Part shown: positions 54,350 to 64,000 of the stretch, piece by piece
Numbering within the stretch: the first letter of the stretch is position 1
Layout: the number at the start of each line of letters is the position of its first letter
Assembly (NCBI GenBank): GCA_030278955.1
Contig: JAOANR010000005.1
Location: 4,817,431 to 4,881,430 of the forward strand
DNA: 64,000 bases
Source: Hygrophila difformis
Taxonomy: Eukaryota; Streptophyta; Magnoliopsida; Lamiales; Acanthaceae
Direction: 5' to 3'
The notes under the pieces: generated by a model
Told to the model about the DNA's origin: nothing
What the model saw: only the letters and a program-made list of their open reading frames with translations
Database searches by the model: none
Position numbers and translations under genes: made by a program

Positions 54350-56620
54350 ATGGAAGCTGAATATTCTCACACACTTGAAGGTCCAGCTGAAACGCAAATC
54401 TCAACAGATACAATGACAAATGATGACGACAATAGTAGAAAACGAGTAAGAGAAGCTGCAACACAAAGGCCCCCTGCGGCTACTAAAAAGAAAAGTCCAT
54501 ACCGGGAGCATTGTGAAAAAGGAACAAGGACTACAAGTAATGGCAGTGTACAACATATAGGAATATGCAACTCTTGTAAAGCTGAAATACTAGCTGCTTA
54601 TGGAAGTACAAGTGGGTTGAAAAATCACTTGGTGAAGAGATGCAAGAAAAGTCCACTGTACGATGTCAAGGGGAGTGAAAAAGGACAGTCTGTTTTGACC
54701 AATGAGACAATGGGGCAAGGGGGTCAAATGGTATCCCACACATTTAATCAAAAAAGATGTGAATTGAAGCTTACAGAGTTTGTGGTTATCGATGAAGCAT
54801 CATTTCGAGCTATCGAAGGGAAAGGGTTCACTAGTCTTCTTTATGAATTGCAACCGAAATTCCGAATTCCTGATAGAAAAAAAAAAGTTGCAGGTATGGT
54901 TTATGACTTGTTTTTAGTTGAGAAGCAAAAATACAAAGTGTGATTAGTGGACAAAGGGTGAGTATAACCACATATACATGGACATCTGTTCAAAATATCA
55001 ATTACATGGTTATCACAACTCACTTTTTAGATAGTGATTGGAAGTTGCACAAAAGAATAATTAACTTCACCAAAATCACTAGTCATGTGGGGGAAGAAAT
55101 TGGCAAGATGATTGAGCTTTGTTTGAGAGAATGGGGGATAGAGAAAGTATATTCAATTGTAGTGGATAATGCATCTGCTAATGACACTGCAATTGAATAC
55201 TTGAAAAAAAGAATGTTGATTGAGAAAACGTTGTTGTTTAGTGGAAATTATTTGCATTTGAGATGTGCCTGCCATATACTTAACTTGATTGTTTAAGATG
55301 GATTGAAAGAACTTGATTTTTCAATTAAGTCTATTAGGAATGCAGTTGTGTTTCTTCATTCTTCTCCTTCAAGATTGAACAAATTTCGAGAGTTTTTCTG
55401 TACTAGCTAAGTTTTCTAGTACATCAACGGTGCCTATGGATGTCAAAACAAGGTGGAATTCAACCTATAAAATGCTTGAAATTGCATTGAAGTATAGGAG
55501 AGTGTTTGAAAGAATGGCTGAAGAATGGGTGACTTTTATAAACTATTTTGGTGAAAAAGATGACAAGGGTAAAGACAGAATGGGGCCTCCGGCTGCAAGG
55601 GATTAGGATAATGCACAAGCATTTGTGTACTTTCTCAAAAAATTCTATGATGCAACCTTGGAATTGAGTTCATCAAGAACTTCTACATCCCATTTGATTT
55701 ATCAATCAATGGTAGCCCTACAAATTGAGATTGAGAAGAAGTGGAAAGATGATTCAGAGCCAATTCTTAAGAAGGTTGCAAGTGCAATGAAGGAAAAATT
55801 TGACGAGTATTGGGGGAAATGGGATAAAATCAATCACTTGATTTTTATTTCTAATATTTTGGATCCAAGAAACAAGTTTCAGATGATCAAAGTCAACATC
55901 AAGAAATTGGGAGGTACTTCTGAAGAGATCTACGAGTTTATTGGTCATATTAAAAAGGACTTGATAACTTTGTGGACGGAGTATAAGGAGGTAAATGATA
56001 CACTAAATAGTGAAAGAAAAAAAATACACCATTAGAGTGTGATGATGGAGGCACTTCTAGTGAAGGTGGTAGTGGTCTTTTTGATGAATTGTTCAATGAT
56101 GTTGATGCACAAAATGAAAAAGAACAACTTCAACAAATATCCAATGAAGTGGATAAATACCTAGCTGATGAGATTGAGAAGCGATCTAACCCTACTTTTA
56201 ATCTTTTGGCATGGTGGAAAGGAAGTGGAACTAGGTATCCTATCCTTTCATTGATTGCAAAAAGATATATTTGCAGTTCCAAGCTCAACGATTGCTAGTG
56301 AGTCCGCTTTTAGTTTGGGCAAAAGGGTTGTGGATCCTTTTAGAACTAGCCTAAGTCCAAAAATGGTTGAGGCGCTGGTATGTACAAGTGATTGGCTAAA
56401 GGCTGAAGATTTCAGCTTGTATAAAGATCTAACTGATGATGATCTTGATTTGTACAAGGAAATTAAACAAATTGAAAAGAGTAAAGAGTTTATTTTATTA
56501 ATATTTTTATTTTACTTGTATTAATTCAAAATAATGTGTATTAATAATTTCTGTGCTAATTGTACAGGTGCAACTCTCGATTAAGATCCTTCAAAAACTT
56601 TTCCTCCATCAACCACCTAA
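54350..56620 (+). pseudogene. hAT transposase, copy 2, disabled
   Basis: ATG 54,350 opens a 197-codon frame with an acidic/basic N-terminus and a BED-type finger (CNSCKAE ... NHLVKRC, residues about 74-98). The RNase H-like core follows in a second frame (54,940-55,296; TTYTWTSVQN, VVDNASAND), then a middle part (55,625-56,035) and the hATC dimerisation region (56,180-56,400; AWWKGSGTRYPILS, ASESAFSLGKRVVDPFR). Lesions: a one-base deletion near 54,930, TAA at 55,294, a shift near 55,396, TAG at 55,604, TAG at 56,033 and a shift near 56,260. Most differ from copy 1, but the missing first catalytic Asp (Tyr) and the stop before the hATC part are common to both. Copy 2 keeps the splice acceptor upstream. 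Confidence 0.9.
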
Positions 56621-57690
56621 TCAGCTATATGAGTTGGAAGTGTAAGTTTATGCTATAATTTTTTTTTTCTATTGTAGCATTAACTTCATGTTGGTATCTG
56701 AATTTTTATTAGTGTTTATAATCACATATAGCTTCTGCGCTTATATGAATGTTTATTAGTTTCTGTGCTTATATGAATATTTTTGTTGAGCTGTTGTAGT
56801 GTTGCTAGGAATATGAATTATCATTATCCTGTAGGAATGAGGGAATTCTCTTTGTATTTCTTAATAATTGGGAAACCAGTCATTCTTTATTTATTAAGTT
56901 GTACAGGATTATACAGAGTGGCCCTGCTTGTTTTAAAGTCCCGATTCCTTGTTCCCCTTACCATAATTACACATGGCCAGGTTTCCCCCACAACTTGTAA
57001 TGCATGTAAGATTGGACTAAATGTATATATTTTATTGCTCAATGTCTCTATTAATTGAATAGAGATAGTACACTTCCATGAAGTTTCAGTGTACCCGACT
57101 TGCAGTTTGAACTCAATACCACATTTAATATCTTTAGTTTTTATTTTGCTAGTCATATCTGAATGTTTTCCAGAAATCTAAATGTTACGAAATTTCTTAG
57201 AAGCACATATTCTATCCAGCTTGATATTATCATAATGTTTTCTGGACGTTGTAGGATGTGGTCATTGAATAAAAGGTGGATGCTATTGTTTCTGAATTGA
57301 TGGGGTTCATGCTTCTTAAGAGGTGATTTTTTTTTTAACATGCCTGTTAGTTATATGGATTAATTGTTGCTTTTGCTTTAGAACCATGAAACAGTGCATG
57401 TAAGTTTAAGTTATTCTTATACTTGTATTTCTATCTAACTTTGAAATTATGTTTGTAATTTGTCATTAACTTTGAAACAATGCATGCACATAGGACACAT
57501 TCTTGATACTTTCTTTTACTTTATTACTTTGTGAATGTTCGATTTTCACCCATCATGTATTAATATTCAATTGTTTTCAATCCACAGATGATGATTAGCT
57601 TGAACCAAGACATTGACATTTGAATCGAAAACTTGAAGTTTTTGTGTTGAGCATTTTCTATTAATTATTGTATTAGAGACTTGAAGTTTG
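56621..57690. other. 3' non-coding part of hAT copy 2
   Basis: Matches 8,944-10,494 but without the MITE (9,219) and filler block (9,951) found there. No coding signal. Confidence 0.75.
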
Positions 57691-60290
57691 TGTAATACCC
57701 GAGAATTTTCCAACATAAAATAAAACAATAAGTAAATAAATAAATAATAAATAAAATAAATACTATAAATAAATAAACAAAACCAGCAAATAAAAGAAAT
57801 AAATAAAGATAAGGAAATGAGAAATGAGATTCTTATTTAAAAAGGAATTAAAGGAATTTAATTAAATAAAAGGATGGATAAATGAAACACCAAAACCCGA
57901 CACTAATGAACTCGAGTATTCGAGTCCAAAACATCCAACTAGACTAAGAATAAAATTAGAAAGAAAGTATGAACTCGAATATACCCCGGGAATCGGAATT
58001 CGGAAGCATAGAGGGATAGAAACCCGAAAGAGAGGCGGAAACGCACGACGGATCGCACGACCCGCCCGGACCGAAGTCCAGGCGAAGTCGGCGCGGTGGC
58101 CGCGCGCTGGAAGGGGAAAACCGCGCCACGACCGCGCCACCCCACAGATTTGGTTGTTGCGTGAATCTCTCACCCGAACGCGGATTTTTCGACTTTCGGT
58201 TGAACACCTCTCGACTCCAGAGTTCTAGGTCGGCCGTGGACGCCCTAGGGACTTAGAATTCTATAAATAAGCCCTTGGGAGCCCCGAACAAGTTTACGAA
58301 ACCCTAAAGCATTCTATACGTTCGAAACCCTAAATCCGGAGTCGTCGGAGGCACGAAACCAAGACGAACGCTGTTGGACGAGTTCGCAACAGATCTCCAT
58401 AGTCGTGGTAAGTCTCGGTCCAATCTCTATTCAATAAACGATTCGAAAACGAATCCTAATCATCTTCTTTTTCTTTCTACACCCCCGTATCGAATCTAGA
58501 TCGTAGAACCCGACGAACGGAGAGGAGAAACGGTGATCTGGAAGCCACGCCTCCGAATTGGACATTCCCGACGTTCATAGATACTGTAAGTTAACCTTAC
58601 ATGGTTTTGGGAGAGTTTAAACCATTCGAAACCTAAAAGATTTGGCAAGAAGCATAAATCTGTCCATTCTCGTTTTCTACCGACGCAGCAGAATTGTGGA
58701 ATTTTTCCGACCTTTAAAACGAACTCAAACGGAAAAACTTAAAACATGAAAAACGTTCCTAAGACTTAGACCTAGCTACTGTAAAAATTTGAGAATTTTT
58801 GGAGTTGATTTGATAGGTGAAAACCCGTTGAAACCGAACTGTTTGATTTTAGATCTTGAAATCTTGGACAGAACTTAGGATTGATCTTGATCTCGTTTTT
58901 GACATAGGATCTAGGCTGTTTTAGATCTTTGGCCAAACATGAAAGTTGTAGATAAATGTCTTAAGATGATCCCTGTCAAATTTCATTAAATTTGGAGTTG
59001 AATTGATATGTTAGAACTTGAAATCTTTAAACTGTGACCTGTTGAACTCGGACAGATTTCTTATTATGCGAAAATTAGCGTTTTTGACCTAATTAGGTAT
59101 CTCGGATTGAAAAAGTTAAAACATGAAAGTTGTAGATCTTGATGTTTCCGAGTCAGATGTGAAATTTTGGAATTTTTGGAATTAAATCTGATTTTAGACG
59201 AATTTTGGAGTAAACTGTGATTTGCCGAAACGAAATTTTGAGATCTTGTTGAAACATGGAATTAACCTTTAGGGTTGAAACGAATTGAGATATTATTTCT
59301 AAATTAATACATTGGAAGTCAGATTTTTAAAAACTAAATCCCCTTACAAACTTGATAAATTAAAATTAGGGGTGAGTGCTCTGCAGGGTGCCCCCTAACG
59401 ATTCACTTCGTGCCGTAATGGACGATGGTGACCCCGCGCGCTATACTTGAAATGTGATATTGCCAAAACGGCGAAACTTAGAGCCTACACTCTCGTGAAT
59501 ATCCGTATGGGTTTCCCGAGGCTCCGGAGTGGTACTGGGTATGGCTGATACGGCTGCGGCCGCCGGGCTACCGGCTAAACTTGTTGACATTGCGATCTTT
59601 ATCGTGAAACTTGAAATACCAAATCGGGAATGTAATGGGGATTCTAAATTAAATTAAACTAGATTAAATTATAGTATTGTCCAATTAAGTTATTTAAATG
59701 TTTTATTTAAAATTATGGCTTTTATGATTAAACCATGTGATATGTGTTATTAAATAGAGCCTGAGATAGATTGTGCTATATGATATGGATTATATGAAAT
59801 CAAATATTATGCTATTATCATGCTTTTGTTAAATTATTAAAGTTATGGCTTTTAAACCCTACGATCATGCATGTGTTAACTTACTCAGCAATTTTGCTGA
59901 TCAAAACCGTTTTTATTCCTTTCTTTACAGAGTATGTGGAATGAGCATGTGTGAGCACGAATCATGCATGGGATTTTGGGAAATTTTATTTTGCTTTTAA
60001 TTTCGTACTTAGACTATATTATGAACGGGCCTGTTTAACCCGTGTTTTGGCCATGTCGGCCCTATTTAAATTTTCCGCTGCAATACTGTACTAAACTAAA
60101 TATTTCCGCTGCGCTATGCTATTATTATTTTCGATTTATATTGTATGGGCTATTTTGAATGCTTTAAATATTTTTAAACACTGCAATACCTAGCCTTGCA
60201 TCTCTTTAGTAAGCTCGGAGAAACCGTGTCTTACTAGGGAGATGTGGCGGTGACATCCCGACCTGGGTTACCAAAAACCGGGGTGTTACA
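57691..60290 (+). mobile_element. 5' LTR of a Tekay/Del-type chromovirus
   Basis: 2,600 bp from TGTAATACCC to GGGTGTTACA, which are near-perfect inverted ends. TATAAATA at 58,262-58,269 precedes the probable transcript start. The LTR interrupts the hAT, whose sequence stops at GTTTG (57,686-57,690), the expected 5-bp duplication to look for after the 3' LTR. Long LTRs and a Met primer site fit the Tekay (Del) branch. Minus-strand ORFs at 57.86-58.2 kb are compositional. Confidence 0.9.
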
Positions 60291-60293
60291 AGT

Positions 60294-60305
60294 TGGTATC
60301 AGAGC
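60294..60305 (+). other. Primer binding site (initiator Met tRNA)
   Basis: TGGTATCAGAGC three bases after the LTR, the standard initiator-methionine tRNA complement used by many plant LTR elements. Confidence 0.92.
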
Positions 60306-60570
60306 CCGGCTATTTTTAAATTATTATTTTTAAACCATTACTATTTTTAAACTATTATTTAAACCACTATTATTTTTAAACTATTATTTTTAAACCATTA
60401 TTATTTTTAAGCTATTATTAATATTTTGACATATTTTAAATTTTAAATTTTTATTTCCATGGAGAAATTTTATTTTAAAACCCATGGGGAAAAAAAAATA
60501 TATGGGTATTAAATTATTATTGGGGGGAAATATCATTTGCATATGCATGTTGCATGTTGCATCTCTGCTA
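60306..60570. other. AT-rich leader with TTTTTAAACCATTATTA repeats
   Basis: Loose repeats of ATTATTTTTAAACCATTA between the primer site and the 24-bp tandem array. No other signal. Confidence 0.6.
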
Positions 60571-60735
60571 TGAACTTAGCATCTTGGCGAAACTTGAACT
60601 TAGAATCTTGGCGAAACTTGAACTTAGAATCCTTGCGAAACTTGAACTTAGCATCTTGGCGAAACTTGAACTTAGAATCTTGGAAACTCGAACCTAGAAT
60701 CTTGGCGAATATTAACCTAGATCACTTGCTTGCGC
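60571..60735 (+). repeat. 24-bp tandem repeat in the leader
   Basis: About six units of TGAACTTAGAATCTTGGCGA plus AACT, the last two shortened or altered. It is in frame as a repeated eight-residue peptide in a 69-codon ORF, but that ORF is probably just the repeat. Confidence 0.9.
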
Positions 60736-60738
60736 TAG

Positions 60739-61074
60739 ATGGCTAGTCAGGACATGATGCAGTTGATGGTCAGGATGATGAGCGTTCATCTCGATTCCCA
60801 CCAAACCCTAGAGCAGATGAAGTACCGTATGGCTCAATTGGAGGCCAACTTGCATCACATGGGCAACTTGAGAGAGGCGGATCATCACCGCATAAACCAA
60901 CTCGAGCGCCAAGTCCAAACCCTCACTACACAAAACCTAATACTAAAGGAATACATCGATGCCCACGGGCAAGACTTAAACACTATCTTTGACGACCTAC
61001 TACCGCCAAGTTCGGAGGAGGAAGATCCGGAGGAGGATCCTGCTACCCCGCCGAGAGACGTCATGAGGCACTAG
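60739..61074 (+). CDS. Small coiled-coil protein in the chromovirus leader
   Basis: 111 residues, ATG 60,739 to TAG 61,072-61,074. Residues about 20-80 have heptad-like spacing (LEQMKYRMAQLEANL, INQLERQVQTLTTQNLIL), suggesting a coiled coil. The C-terminus is acidic and Pro-rich (SSEEEDPEEDPATPP). It lies between the primer site and gag, so it would be the first cistron on the genomic RNA. No known domain is recognised. The downstream 270 bases separating it from gag contain AATAAAATG and an A-run, like an mRNA 3' end. Coding status is inferred from length and composition; it could be a non-functional leader ORF. Confidence 0.55.
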   Translation: MASQDMMQLMVRMMSVHLDSHQTLEQMKYRMAQLEANLHHMGNLREADHHRINQLERQVQTLTTQNLILKEYIDAHGQDLNTIFDDLLPPSSEEEDPEEDPATPPRDVMRH

Positions 61075-61340
61075 AGATTCTACTGTTAGACATTGTTTTG
61101 CTAGAAAAATATTTCTACTTTTGTACTAAAATTCGTTTGAGGAAATAAAATGCCCGATTTATTTTTTTTTTAAAAAAAAAAAACAAACAAAACAAAATAA
61201 AATAAAACCCCGAAGCATACGAAGCTTCTTAATCCGAACAAAGCACCACGTGCTAAATTACTACACACATATACATTCATAGAGATTGCTTAGACTATAT
61301 GCTAAATTCATCAGTCCTAAACTATCCTATTTGTACCAGA
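61075..61340 (+). other. Spacer with mRNA-like 3' end before gag
   Basis: Contains AATAAA at 61,145-61,150 then, about 20 bases on, T and A homopolymers (61,161-61,184) and A-rich text. It resembles a polyadenylated 3' UTR embedded in the element. Confidence 0.5.
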
Positions 61341-64000
61341 ATGGCACCCAGAGGAAGAGGAAGAGGCAGAGCCCAACCTGCTCCCCAAACCACCACTGAA
61401 ACACCTACTGAAACACCACCAAACGTCACCGAACCAAACCAACCTGATGAGGAACAACCCCAAGGTGCGCAGGACGCCCCCGCACCGAACAATGTGGGCG
61501 ATCGTCTTAGGACGATAGAGGAAGTGTTGATTGCGCTCGGAAACGCGCAAGTCAACCAGGGACAAGCTGCGGCGGTACCTCCGCCCCAAGCTCGCCCTAA
61601 CTACCTGGCGATGGTGAATCCCTACCAGCCGCCCCACTATGCTGGTGAGGAGGATCCAGCTAAACTGGAGGAATGGATCCGAACTTTCGACAAGCTGCTG
61701 GGAGCGGTCAAATGTCCTGAAGGAGAGAGGGTACATGTCGCCTCATACTACTTGGGAGGCGAAGCTGATGACTGGTGGCAAGCGACGCAAGCCAAACTAA
61801 CTGAAGATGACGAGCCTTACTCGTGGATGGAGATGATGGAACTACTCAGGGATCGATTCTATCCCTTGAGTACCAAAGCTGCCATGTACGAAGAATTCCT
61901 GTCGTTGAAGCAAGGAAGCCAAACGGTGCAGGAATACTACACCCGCTTCAAGGAGCTGGTGAGGTTCGCACCAAGGCTAGTGCCTACTGATGCGGAAAAG
62001 GCACAGAAGTTCGAGATGGGACTGAACCTGTCTGTGCGCGAGGTGATCGCGGGGGTACACTACCCCGATTTGCAAGCCGTATACGATCGCGCTGTAGCGG
62101 TAGCACGCGTGCAGCAGCTGAAAAGAAGAGTGAGTGGGGAGTCCAGCAGGGGTCCTCAAGACAAGAGAAGCCGAGACTCGAGAAACGAGAACAACACTGG
62201 AAGGAACGAGCAGCGCAGAGGGTCGAATAGGCCCCAACAAAACAACACGGGAAGGAGGTTTAATCAAGAAGATCCGGTACCGCCTTGCCCGCGATGTGGA
62301 CGACCACATCTGGCAAGGGGATGCCCGCAACAAGGCGCCTGTTACCGATGCGGTCGAATGGGTCACGTTCGACGGGAATGTCGAACTAGGCTCGAGAACA
62401 TAACGAAGAGGGACGATTTGGTCGCGGGGCAAGAACAGCCTCAAAACCAAAACGGGCGAAATGGCAATAACCAAGGGTACAGACCCCCTCAAAATAGGCC
62501 GCAAAACCAGAACCAGAACCAACGACCTCCGCCCCCACAGAATCAAAACCAGCAACAAAATCAGCAGCCGAATGCGAATCAGCAAGGCAATCAGGGACGC
62601 CCTATGGGGAGGCTGAACGTGGTGAACCAAGCGGACGTGCCTGCGCAAGGAGAAGTGATGGCAGGTACATTTCACGTTTTGAATACACCCCTTAGAATTT
62701 TATTTGATTCCGGAGCTAGTTGCTCAATTATTGCATCAAGGATAGTGCCTGAGTTAGATCTACCTAAGTGCGAGAGAATTAGCTTAGGAATTCAATTGCC
62801 TTCTGGAGAAGTGGTGTCTTGCTCTAAACGATATAACGGAATTCCTATAGTGATAAAGAACGTAGAATTCTTCGCGAACTTGGTAGAATTTAACTTAAGA
62901 GACTTTGACATCATACTGGGGATGGATTGGCTATCCCAGTATAAAGCGGTGATCGAATGCCAAAAGCAAAAGATCACCTTGTCAAAAAGTAGGGGAAAGA
63001 GAGTGATCTTTTACTTTCAGCCCCCTAAGAAAAGTAACAAAATCGTTAGTGCACTTAAACTAAATAACTTGATGCGTAAGGGGTATGAACTATATGCGTG
63101 CTATGTGCACAACCTTGAGGCGGAAGAGAACAAGGTTGATAGCATACCAGTGGTAAGAGAATACCCGGACGTGTTCCCTGAAGACGTTCCGGGCATGCCA
63201 CCTGAGAGAGATCTTGAATTCACGATAGATCTCATTCCGGGGACAGAGCCTGTCTCGAAAGCTCCGTACCGGATGGCACCACTGGAAATGAAGGAGTTAA
63301 AGGAACAACTCGAGGAGCTATTGGGAAAAGGTTACATAAGACCGAGTACGTCCCCTTGGGGAGCACCGGTTTTGTTTGTCAAGAAGAAAGACGGAGGACT
63401 ACGTCTTTGCATAGATTACCGAGGACTAAACCAAGTGACTATTAAGAATAAATACCCCCTACCGAGAATAGAGGATCTATTTGATCAACTGAAGGGAGCT
63501 TCAGTATTCTCGAAGATCGATTTGCGATCTGGGTATCATCAATTGAGGATTGCCGAGAAGGACATTCCAAAGACGGCGTTTCGAACACGATATGGCCATT
63601 ACGAGTTCACAGTGTTATCCTTCGGGTTAACAAATGCTCCGGCCATGTTCATGAATCTCATGAACAACGTGTTCCGAGAATTGTTAGACCAGTGTGTCGT
63701 AGTGTTCATTGACGACATCCTGATCTATTCGAAGAGCGAGGAGGAGCATGCGAAGCACTTACATCAAGTGTTGGAGACCCTGCGAAGAAATCAGCTATAC
63801 GGTAAGTTGTCGAAATGTGACTTCTGGCTGAAAGAAGTGGCATTCCTCGGACACATAGTATCTGCTGATGGAGTATCAGTGGATCCGACAAAAGTTTCTG
63901 CCGTAACTGAATGGGCAACTCCGAAAAGTCCAACGGAAATAAGGAGTTTCCTTGGATTAGCTGGATATTATAGACGATTTGTAAAGGACTTTTCAAGAAT
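61341..64000 (+). CDS. Chromovirus gag-pol polyprotein (5' part, open at window edge)
   Basis: ATG 61,341 starts an uninterrupted frame of 886 codons to the window end. The N-terminus is Arg/Gly then Pro/Gln-rich; the gag domain is at residues about 90-260 ([41 protein letters not shown]). Two zinc knuckles follow ([13 protein letters not shown] and [14 protein letters not shown]), then a Gln/Asn-rich linker, an aspartic protease ([11 protein letters not shown], near 62,702) and RT ([26 protein letters not shown], the active site FIDD at about 63,709-63,720, FLGHIVS). The protein would form particles, mature itself and reverse-transcribe the RNA. Gag and pol being in one frame is usual for chromoviruses. 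RNase H, integrase and any chromodomain are beyond the window. Confidence 0.93.
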   Translation, partial: MAPRGRGRGRAQPAPQTTTETPTETPPNVTEPNQPDEEQPQGAQDAPAPNNVGDRLRTIEEVLIALGNAQVNQGQAAAVPPPQARPNYLAMVNPYQPPHYAGEEDPAKLEEWIRTFDKLLGAVKCPEGERVHVASYYLGGEADDWWQATQAKLTEDDEPYSWMEMMELLRDRFYPLSTKAAMYEEFLSLKQGSQTVQEYYTRFKELVRFAPRLVPTDAEKAQKFEMGLNLSVREVIAGVHYPDLQAVYDRAVAVARVQQLKRRVSGESSRGPQDKRSRDSRNENNTGRNEQRRGSNRPQQNNTGRRFNQEDPVPPCPRCGRPHLARGCPQQGACYRCGRMGHVRRECRTRLENITKRDDLVAGQEQPQNQNGRNGNNQGYRPPQNRPQNQNQNQRPPPPQNQNQQQNQQPNANQQGNQGRPMGRLNVVNQADVPAQGEVMAGTFHVLNTPLRILFDSGASCSIIASRIVPELDLPKCERISLGIQLPSGEVVSCSKRYNGIPIVIKNVEFFANLVEFNLRDFDIILGMDWLSQYKAVIECQKQKITLSKSRGKRVIFYFQPPKKSNKIVSALKLNNLMRKGYELYACYVHNLEAEENKVDSIPVVREYPDVFPEDVPGMPPERDLEFTIDLIPGTEPVSKAPYRMAPLEMKELKEQLEELLGKGYIRPSTSPWGAPVLFVKKKDGGLRLCIDYRGLNQVTIKNKYPLPRIEDLFDQLKGASVFSKIDLRSGYHQLRIAEKDIPKTAFRTRYGHYEFTVLSFGLTNAPAMFMNLMNNVFRELLDQCVVVFIDDILIYSKSEEEHAKHLHQVLETLRRNQLYGKLSKCDFWLKEVAFLGHIVSADGVSVDPTKVSAVTEWATPKSPTEIRSFLGLAGYYRRFVKDFSR

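Larger units (their letters stand above)
39719..57690 (+). repeat. Large duplicated segment, copy 2 (Tat 3' end + hAT)
   Basis: Partner of 1-10,494. Removing the Helitron (2,836 bp) and LINE (about 5.7 kb) leaves about 9.4 kb, matching copy 1 without its own insertions. The Tat part here continues leftward into a full-length element to 34,093, so copy 1 presumably does so outside the window. The right end is cut by the chromovirus LTR at 57,691. Confidence 0.93.
41835..57690 (+). mobile_element. hAT transposon, copy 2, interrupted and lacking its right end
   Basis: Begins TAGGGGTAGAG, a closer match to the family terminus than copy 1's TAGGGATAAGG. Contains the CGGTATACCG array (41,835-42,150), a Helitron (42,990-45,825), the GATC-rich MITE (46,194-46,594), a LINE (47,094-52,786) and a transposase pseudogene (54,350-56,620). 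The last 400 bp, including the right subterminal array, are displaced beyond the LTR retrotransposon. Confidence 0.9.
57691..64000 (+). mobile_element. Chromovirus LTR retrotransposon, 5' 6.3 kb
   Basis: LTR, primer site, leader with tandem repeats and an extra ORF, then gag-pro-RT open to the window edge. The rest of pol and the 3' LTR are outside. Lack of lesions suggests a recent insertion; comparing the two LTRs would date it. Confidence 0.92.

Noticed and set aside
57862..58207. Minus ORFs in the chromovirus LTR
   Set aside because: No motif; overlapping frames in a GC-rich part of the LTR U3.
60571..60735. CRISPR-like direct repeats
   Set aside because: Units abut with no unique spacers, and the context is a plant retrotransposon leader.
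61317..62675. Minus ORFs of 77-232 codons
   Set aside because: Shadows of the GC-richer gag coding sequence on the plus strand.

Overview
The window is 64 kb of repeat-rich DNA from a flowering plant, probably a eudicot. Chromosomal background is AT-rich, and almost everything recognisable is a transposable element: Tat-lineage and chromovirus Ty3/gypsy LTR retrotransposons, an L1-type LINE with a plant-style RNase H, a large hAT element with relatives, Helitrons, a MULE, a tRNA-derived SINE and many Stowaway or Harbinger-like MITEs. I see no ordinary single-copy host gene. A 500-base run of N at 24,769-25,268 marks an assembly gap.

Layout. (1) 1-11.7 kb: 3' part of a decayed Tat retrotransposon whose tail is split by a complete 8.8 kb hAT element (2,118-10,892, 8-bp target duplication GGAAAAAC). 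(2) 11.7-16.4 kb: a cluster of nested MITEs, including a MULE that holds a Stowaway that holds a hAT MITE. (3) 16.4-24.8 kb: a second Tat-lineage element on the minus strand (LTR, integrase, RNase H). Between its pol and LTR it carries a multi-exon gene on the opposite strand that encodes a plant mobile domain protein. (4) 25.3-34.1 kb: AT-rich intergenic DNA with Stowaways, tandem Helitron-helicase relics, a SINE inside a MITE, LINE and mRNA retrocopy fragments and a hAT MITE. (5) 34.1-41.8 kb: a Tat element on the plus strand, LTR to end of pol, with many disablements. (6) 41.8-57.7 kb: a second copy of the large hAT, interrupted by a 2.8 kb Helitron and a 5.7 kb LINE, and cut off by region 7. 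(7) 57.7-64 kb: a young chromovirus (Tekay/Del type) with a 2.6 kb LTR, Met-tRNA primer site, an extra coiled-coil ORF and an open gag-pol frame running off the window.

The main structural fact is that 1-10,494 and 39,719-57,690 are two copies of one segment (Tat 3' end plus hAT). After subtracting later insertions each is about 9.4 kb, and by eye they are about 97-98% identical. Several disabling changes are shared, so the elements were already decaying before the copies separated. Since then copy 1 has gained MITEs and a patch of filler DNA containing a 25S rRNA fragment, and copy 2 has gained the Helitron, the LINE and the chromovirus. Each copy preserves the empty site for the other's insertions, so boundaries can be read to the base. 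At one site a Stowaway (copy 1) and a Helitron (copy 2) entered independently at the same TA.

The best candidates for something under-described are the antisense mobile-domain gene with its own promoter inside a Tat element, the extra coiled-coil ORF followed by an mRNA-like poly(A) tract in the chromovirus leader, and the rDNA/MITE patchwork filler. All calls were made by reading; no database search was run.
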